A DNA stretch of 20,654 bases, from assembly GCA_934149245.1 (NCBI GenBank), contig CAKPER010000021.1, forward strand, positions 1-20,654, given 5' to 3'. Positions 16,097 through 20,654 of the stretch are shown here, in pieces. Within the stretch, counting starts at the first letter, position 1, and each line of letters opens with the position of its first letter. The notes under the pieces were generated by a model. That model saw only the letters and a list, made by a program, of their open reading frames with translations. It was not told where the DNA came from and ran no database searches. Position numbers and translations under genes: made by a program. The stretch comes from an uncultured Bacilli bacterium (GTDB lineage: Bacteria > Bacillota_I > Bacilli_A > RF39 > UBA660).

Positions 16097-16307
16097 ACAA
16101 AAAATTTATTATATACTATATCTTACATAATAGTTATCTCTTTCACAAATTTATTCTCCAAATTCAACTTTATTTAATAATCAATTACTAAAATTATTGT
16201 ATTTACTTCACGCTTAACTAACACTTTTTTATACAAAAGCTAAAAACAAAAATCTATATTTTAATAATATCTATTTAATTTAGAATTAATATAATTTTCT
16301 AATAAGT
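15972..16307. other. 336-base intergenic stretch upstream of surface gene 2
   Basis: The first ~125 bases are the duplicated promoter region. The rest (16097-16307) is AT-rich with no credible gene or clear terminator for the frameshifted gene that ends at 16308. Confidence 0.6.
16006..16034 (-). promoter_or_regulatory. Promoter of surface gene 2 with a 17-base poly(T) spacer
   Basis: Same elements as at 12991-13020: TTGCTT (16034-16029) and TAAAAT (16011-16006), here 17 bases apart because the T-run is 17 long (16014-16030). At the usual optimum of 17 this copy would be predicted to be the stronger promoter. Confidence 0.65.
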
Positions 16308-17322
16308 TTAATCTCTTTTTATTTTTATTCTTCTTTTACCTTGCAATGTTTCTTTTTTTTCTTCTGAGTCATTATCAAAATTAATAGCATCAGGAATTTG
16401 TTTTTCAGCTAGTTTTTTGCTCCCAATATTTTCTTGAGTCTGACTTTCAAAAGTTACTTTGGGATAAGTTCTAGCAGCTACTATTTCTTTTGATAAATAT
16501 TTGTCCATAAATTTTTTTATATTGCTTTTTTCAAAATAAATTTTTTCGTAATCATCGTAATTAGACTTTGAGTCAAAGTGTACTCCAGAAAATATCAACT
16601 TCTTTGAAAGTGCTATGTCTGCTTTTACATCTAAGAGCCAAACTATTGGTTCAACTGCCACCCAATAAACTTTTCCAGGTTCTGTTTCTCTGCCATCAGA
16701 TAAATTAAAGTCGGCAATCGCTAAATCATCATATACAAAACGAATGTATTGTCTTCCATTATATTCATATTCTATATGTATTTTTGCTTTAAAAGGTGAA
16801 AAACTATCCCTAGCTTTAACAGAATCTGTCGTATAATGCCTTCCAGTAATTATTAGGCTATTACTACTATACAACTTTTCTAATTCTTTAGAATATTCTT
16901 CATCTACTATTGTTTGTGGATATTCTCCATATCCAAATTCCTTAACTCCAGAGTCTTCTAGCTCTTTTTTTCTTTCTTTGGAAACAACAGAAGAAATTGA
17001 AAAAGCTGGACGTGCCCCAACATAACGATTCCACTGATTTTCCCAACTATCCATACCATTTTCATTAATAACACACAATACTCCAGCATCATAATAGCCA
17101 TCATACTTCATCATTTTCATCATCATATTCGTCATCATATTCGTCATCATAATAAGACGTTTTCGTCCACCATTCTCCAACTCCATCTTTATTTTTAGGT
17201 TGCCAACCTCCTAAAAGAGTAGCAAAATCAGTAATTTTGGCTATTTCTCCATTAGTACCAAATATTCCATCATTCCCTAAAATATCAATTTGTTCTTTAG
17301 TTAAAATTGTAAATTCACTCAT
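16308..17322 (-). pseudogene. Short lectin-like/YGEYPQTIV protein broken by a +1 frameshift
   Basis: Paralogue of the first ~310 residues of 17371-20391. The first frame (17322-17101, 73 residues) begins MSEFTILTKEQIDILGNDGI and has GEWWTKTSYYDD, then an Asp/Glu/Tyr tract and a TGA. The second frame continues the homology with GVLCVINENG, ARPAFSISS, EFGYGEYPQTIVDEEYSKEL and YWVAVEPIVWLLDVKADIALSKK. It then has one acidic repeat unit and a basic end GKRRIKIKRD. The frames overlap for 86 bases (17101-17186); leaving out one base there, for example in the A4 run at 17114-17117, restores one product of ~338 residues. So this is a recent mutation, a slippage switch or a sequencing error. AGGAGG precedes the start. 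No transmembrane segment is seen. Confidence 0.75.
17110..17147 (-). repeat. Degenerate 12-base repeat encoding Asp-Asp/Asp-Glu-Tyr
   Basis: GATGACGAATAT occurs twice in tandem, then a degenerate copy GATGATGAAAAT. The unit is a multiple of three, so gain or loss would keep frame, but the adjacent A4 run is where a single-base slip would cause the observed frameshift. Confidence 0.6.
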
Positions 17323-17339
17323 TATAAACCTCCTATAAC

Positions 17340-17345
17340 ATTATA
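17340..17345 (-). promoter_or_regulatory. Perfect -10 box before the frameshifted paralogue
   Basis: TATAAT on the minus strand, followed by GTTATAGGAGGTTTATAATG, the same leader as in front of 20391. A TTGAAA upstream is only 14 bases away, which is too close for a standard promoter, so the -35 is unclear. Confidence 0.4.
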
Positions 17346-17370
17346 AAACATTTTTATTTTTTCAATAAAT

Positions 17371-20300
17371 TTAGTTTTTCTTTTTTCTTCTTACTTTTGC
17401 TTTCCTTTCTGGAATTTCCTTATTTTCTTCATTTCTACAACTTGTTTCAAATCTTCCCTTAAGATCTGTCCAGCTCTCAAAGACAGCTCCCATTTCTGCA
17501 TCCGCTTGATTCATGAAATATCTTACTACTTCAAAATATTCATTATCAGCAGAACATAATTCAGCTACTGTCGCAAATTTTTGAGATACACTCATTTCTA
17601 AATCTTCACTTGAATAATTGTGATTAATTACATCTTCTAAGCTTATTACTTGTTGATTTGTAAATGCTATAAAATCCTCTGCTAACTCATCACCTAATAA
17701 CTTTCTTAACATATCTGGTAATATTTCTGATTGGTTAGTTTTATAAAGTAATTCAGATACATTCTCCCAATATTTTAAACGATTACTTAAAACATCAGAT
17801 CCACTATATGATTTATACAGTATATAAGTATATACATAAGGATGAATTTTAGTTTCTGTTTCTTCTTTTGAAACATTACTGTAATTAAAATTATTAGAAT
17901 TTCGGTTTTTAACTACTTCCTTATTATCAACTCCATCTCTTGAAACATCATCAAAATTACTGGTATTAGAAACTTGTTCTACTGATTTTTTCTCTTGATA
18001 AGGTTTTATTTCTCTTGATTTTTCATTTTTTTCAAATTTTTTCTCAAGATCTGATAAATTTTCAAACACGGTTTTCATTTTTATACTCCCATCAACTTGC
18101 TTCATAAAGTCTTTTACTTTTTCTAAATGTTCATCATCAACAAGAGATAACTCAGCTGCTGTTGCAAATTTTTGAGATACACTCATTTCTAAATCTTTAC
18201 TTGAATAATTGTGATTAATTACATCTTCTAAACTTATTACTTGTTGCCTTGTAAATGCTATAAAATCTTTCGCTATATCATCACCCAGTAATTCACTTAA
18301 TAATTCTTTTGTTTCAAATAACACCTTTGAAGCCATTTGCCATTTTTTTGAATCTACATTTAGTTTATTTTCATTATATGCTTTATATGCCATATAAGCA
18401 GACACATAAGGATGAATTTTAGTTTCTACTTCTTCTTCTGAATCACAATTAAAATCATCTGAAGTTTTGTTTGCAACTAATTCTTTACTTTCAGTATTTT
18501 TCTCTGAATTATTATCAAAATTAATAGCATCAGAAATTTGTTTTTCAGCCAGTTCTTTATTTTCAGCATTTTCTTCTGGATCCCTATCAAAATCAGAATC
18601 AATTGTTACTTTACTTTCAGTATTCTCCCTTGAATTATTATCAAAATTAACGACATCAGAAACTTGTTCTACCGACTTTTCAACGTAACAATTTTTTATT
18701 TCTTTTAACTTTTCATTTGCCTCAAATCTTTTACTAAATTCTGTCCAATTTTCAAATTCAAAGACAGTTCCTGATTTCATACCTGATGTATCTAACTTTA
18801 TTTTCTCTTCGAAACATCTTACTGTTTCAATATATTTAACATCAACAAATAATAACTCGGCTAATGTTGCAAAGAATTGAGAGGCACTCATTTTTAAATC
18901 TTCACTCGAATAATTATAACTAAGTACATCTTCTTTACTTATTACCTGTTGACTAATAAATGCTATAAAATCTTTTGATAATTCATCACCTATTAATTTT
19001 TTTAACGTATCAGGTAATATTTCTAATTTCTTAGTTTTGTAAAGTAATTCAGATACCATTTTCCAATAATTTAAACGATTACTTAAAACATCGTATCCAC
19101 TATATGATTTATACATTATATAAGCATATACATAAGGATGAATTTTAGTTTCTGTTTCTTCTTCTGAATTATTATCAAAATTAATAGCACCAAAAATTTG
19201 TGTTTCATCTGGTTCTTTATTTTCAATATTTTCTTCTGGAACATTAACAAAATCAAAATCATCTGAAATTTTGTTTGCAACTGATTCCTCACTATCAACA
19301 TCTTCTCTTGAAACATCATCAAAATTGCTGGTATTAGAAACTTGTTCTTCAACTAATTCTTTATTCTCAGTACTTTCTTCTAAATTATCAACAAAATTAA
19401 ATTCATTCGAAGTTTGGTTTTCAACTAATTCTCTACTTTCAGTATCTTCCTCTGAATTACCAACAAAATTAATAGCATCAGAAATTTGTTTTTCAGCTAG
19501 TTTTTTACTCTCAATATTTTCTTGAGTCTGACTTTCAAAAGTTACTTTTGGATAAGTTCTATCAGCTACTATTTCTTTTGATAAACATTTATCCATAAAT
19601 TTTTTTATAGTACTTCTTTCAAAATCAGTTTTTTTATAAATTTCATAATAAGATTTAGATTCAAATTGTACTCCTGAAAATATCACTTTCTTTGAAAGTG
19701 CTATATCTGCTTTTAAATCTAAGAGCCAAACTATTGGTTCAACTGCCACCCAATATATTTTTCCACGTTCTAGTTTTCTTCCATCAGATAAATTAAAACC
19801 ATCAACCGATGAATCATCATATACAAAACGAATGTATTGTCTTCCATTATATTCATATTCTATATGCATTTTTGCTTTAAACTTAGAAACACCATCCATA
19901 GCTTCAGCAGAATCTGTTGTATAATTTCTCCCAGTAATTATTAGGCTATTACTACTATACAACCTTTCTAATTCTTTAGAATATTCTTCATCTACTATTG
20001 TTTGTGGATATTCTCCATATCCAAATTCCTTAACACCAGAATCCTCTAGCTTTTTTTTACTTTCCTTTGAAAAAACAGAAGAGATTGAAAAAGCTGGACG
20101 TCCCCCGGCAAAACGCTCCCACTGAAATTTAAAATTTTCCTTACCATCTTCATTAATAACACACAATAGTTCATCATTAAAATCATCATCATATTCATCA
20201 TCCCCATAATAAACCTCAATATCATGATAAGGTGTTTTTGTCCACCATTCACCAATTCCATCTTTATGTCGATAACACCCTAAGAGACTAGCAAAATCAG

Positions 20301-20391
20301 TAATTCTTGCTTTTTCTCCATAACCATCAAATATTCCATCATTCTCTAAACTATAAAATTGTTCTATAGTTAAAAATGTAAATTCACTCAT
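17371..20391 (-). CDS. 1,006-residue lectin-like protein with 24-residue acidic repeats and three helical modules
   Basis: Unknown function. Residues 1-105: a domain with ITDFASLLG, GEWWTKTP, LLCVINEDG and GGRPAFSIS, a pattern like DUF6273/C-type-lectin-like domains. Residues ~120-285: a second domain with FGYGEYPQTIV, HIEYEYNGRQYIRFVYDD, NLSDGR and IYWVAVEPIVWLLDLKADIALSKK. Residues ~291-415: about five acidic 24-residue repeats of the form ENxESKELxExQxSNxxNF. Then three copies of a ~140-residue, probably helical module (~417-566, 658-795, 848-985), each starting KIHPYV and containing DFIAFxxQQVIS and MSxSQxFAT, separated by more acidic repeats. A basic tail RKAKVRRKKKN ends it. There is no signal peptide, so export by Sec is unlikely. 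AGGAGG precedes the ATG. Its short paralogue is 48 bases downstream. Confidence 0.85.
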   Translation of the reverse strand: MSEFTFLTIEQFYSLENDGIFDGYGEKARITDFASLLGCYRHKDGIGEWWTKTPYHDIEVYYGDDEYDDDFNDELLCVINEDGKENFKFQWERFAGGRPAFSISSVFSKESKKKLEDSGVKEFGYGEYPQTIVDEEYSKELERLYSSNSLIITGRNYTTDSAEAMDGVSKFKAKMHIEYEYNGRQYIRFVYDDSSVDGFNLSDGRKLERGKIYWVAVEPIVWLLDLKADIALSKKVIFSGVQFESKSYYEIYKKTDFERSTIKKFMDKCLSKEIVADRTYPKVTFESQTQENIESKKLAEKQISDAINFVGNSEEDTESRELVENQTSNEFNFVDNLEESTENKELVEEQVSNTSNFDDVSREDVDSEESVANKISDDFDFVNVPEENIENKEPDETQIFGAINFDNNSEEETETKIHPYVYAYIMYKSYSGYDVLSNRLNYWKMVSELLYKTKKLEILPDTLKKLIGDELSKDFIAFISQQVISKEDVLSYNYSSEDLKMSASQFFATLAELLFVDVKYIETVRCFEEKIKLDTSGMKSGTVFEFENWTEFSKRFEANEKLKEIKNCYVEKSVEQVSDVVNFDNNSRENTESKVTIDSDFDRDPEENAENKELAEKQISDAINFDNNSEKNTESKELVANKTSDDFNCDSEEEVETKIHPYVSAYMAYKAYNENKLNVDSKKWQMASKVLFETKELLSELLGDDIAKDFIAFTRQQVISLEDVINHNYSSKDLEMSVSQKFATAAELSLVDDEHLEKVKDFMKQVDGSIKMKTVFENLSDLEKKFEKNEKSREIKPYQEKKSVEQVSNTSNFDDVSRDGVDNKEVVKNRNSNNFNYSNVSKEETETKIHPYVYTYILYKSYSGSDVLSNRLKYWENVSELLYKTNQSEILPDMLRKLLGDELAEDFIAFTNQQVISLEDVINHNYSSEDLEMSVSQKFATVAELCSADNEYFEVVRYFMNQADAEMGAVFESWTDLKGRFETSCRNEENKEIPERKAKVRRKKKN
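17437..19143 (-). repeat. Three copies of a ~140-residue helical module
   Basis: Copies at about 18694-19143, 18007-18420 and 17437-17850. Modules 1 and 3 share YKSYSGxDVLSNRLxYW; modules 2 and 3 share QQVISLEDVINHNYSSxDLEMSVSQKFAT. This suggests successive internal duplication and partial conversion. Confidence 0.8.
19147..19521 (-). repeat. Tandem 72-base (24-residue) acidic repeats
   Basis: About five diverged units, residues ~291-415 of the 1,006-residue protein, each with a core like NKELVEEQVSNTSNFDDVSRE. Related units recur as linkers between the helical modules (residues ~570-656 and ~800-846), and one unit is kept in the short paralogue. Confidence 0.8.
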
Positions 20392-20408
20392 TATAAACCT
20401 CCTATAAC

Positions 20409-20414
20409 ATTATA
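20409..20414 (-). promoter_or_regulatory. Perfect -10 box before the 1,006-residue gene
   Basis: TATAAT on the minus strand followed by GTTATAGGAGGTTTATAATG, identical to the paralogue's leader. The upstream region is A-rich, with no clear -35. Confidence 0.4.
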
Positions 20415-20438
20415 ATATATTTTTTTCTTTTTTTATAG

Positions 20439-20476
20439 ATTTTAAGGTAATTATTAGTATAATCTCTCCTTAAAAT
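20439..20476. promoter_or_regulatory. 9-bp inverted repeat with inner stem upstream of the 1,006-residue gene
   Basis: ATTTTAAGG (20439-20447) and CCTTAAAAT (20468-20476) flank an inner ATTAT/ATAAT stem with a 4-base loop. On the minus strand it is followed by A-rich, not T-rich, sequence, so it does not look like a normal terminator for the gene at the right edge. A TATACT lies in its centre on that strand, so an operator over a second promoter is possible. Confidence 0.45.
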
Positions 20477-20519
20477 AAAACTATTTTTCTAATTGATTTA
20501 ACTATATAGCATTAACCAA

Positions 20520-20654
20520 TTATCTCCTTCTCTTTCTTGAACTTACTTCATTTCCATCTCTAAAATTATATAAACCACTTAACTGTAATTCATTAATATA
20601 TATTACCTTTCCTCCTTTAGGTTTTATATTCTTATTTCCAAAAACTACCCAAAT
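20520..20654 (-). CDS. C-terminal 44 residues of an unknown protein, 5' part off the window
   Basis: Open frame from the right edge to TAA at 20520, encoding WVVFGNKNIKPKGGKVIY, then INELQLSGLYNFRDG and a basic end SSRKRRR. The basic tail resembles the ends of the two lectin-like paralogues downstream (RRKKKN, KRRIKIKRD), and it is followed by the same gene family, so it may be a third member or operon partner. The body of the fragment has no recognisable similarity, so this is only a suggestion. Confidence 0.6.
   Translation of the reverse strand: MWVVFGNKNIKPKGGKVIYINELQLSGLYNFRDGNEVSSRKRRR

Noticed and set aside
17371..20391. CRISPR-like array from the regularly spaced repeats
   Set aside because: The repeats are diverged, in frame and encode a continuous protein; there are no identical repeats with unique spacers and no cas genes.
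1..20654. Mycoplasma genetic code (TGA as Trp), suggested by the AT content and phase-variable style
   Set aside because: Trp in conserved positions is TGG, and TGA ends genes at 1303 and 1998, including an ATGA overlap.

Overview
The window is very AT-rich. Trp is encoded by TGG and TGA is used as a stop (for example at 1303 and 1998), so the code is standard rather than Mycoplasma-type. Ribosome sites of the AGGTGAT / AGGAGG kind, pyruvate phosphate dikinase, DUF421 and TIGR04086-like membrane proteins, and multi-copy surface proteins with Listeria-Bacteroides (InlB B) repeats point to an uncultured low-GC Bacillota, perhaps a gut-type Bacilli/RF39-like lineage. That placement is inference. 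Nearly every gene is on the minus strand.

Left part (1-5250) looks like mobile or accessory DNA. It holds the N-terminal part of a large serine recombinase, a cysteine-rich repeat protein translationally coupled (ATGA overlap) to a HerA/VirB4-like ATPase, an AraC-type regulator with an effector-binding domain, and an XRE-like regulator cut by an in-frame amber codon.

Middle part (5380-10200) is more ordinary chromosome: ppdK with a clear promoter and terminator, then a DUF421 membrane protein divergent from a small four-helix TIGR04086-like protein. The latter converges on an unknown two-helix membrane protein, and the two share a terminator overlapping both stop codons.

Right part (10233-20654) is a surface-protein region built from duplications. 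An operon of one InlB-repeat surface protein followed by one membrane-anchored thioredoxin-like protein occurs twice, 3,015 bp apart. The two surface proteins have almost identical N-termini and promoter regions but diverged C-terminal domains. Both have eight cysteines, so the linked thioredoxin-like proteins may form or repair their disulfides. Each promoter has a 17- or 18-nt poly(T) tract exactly in the -35/-10 spacer, a layout suited to slipped-strand phase variation. Upstream lie two paralogues of a lectin-like (DUF6273-like) family with a YGEYPQTIV domain. One is a 1,006-residue protein with 24-residue acidic repeats and three copies of an alpha-helical module. The other is a short form broken by a +1 frameshift in an Asp/Glu/Tyr codon repeat. 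A fragment at the right edge may be the tail of a third member.

The best candidate for an undescribed system is the duplicated, apparently phase-variable surface protein/thioredoxin cassette with its neighbouring repeat-protein array.
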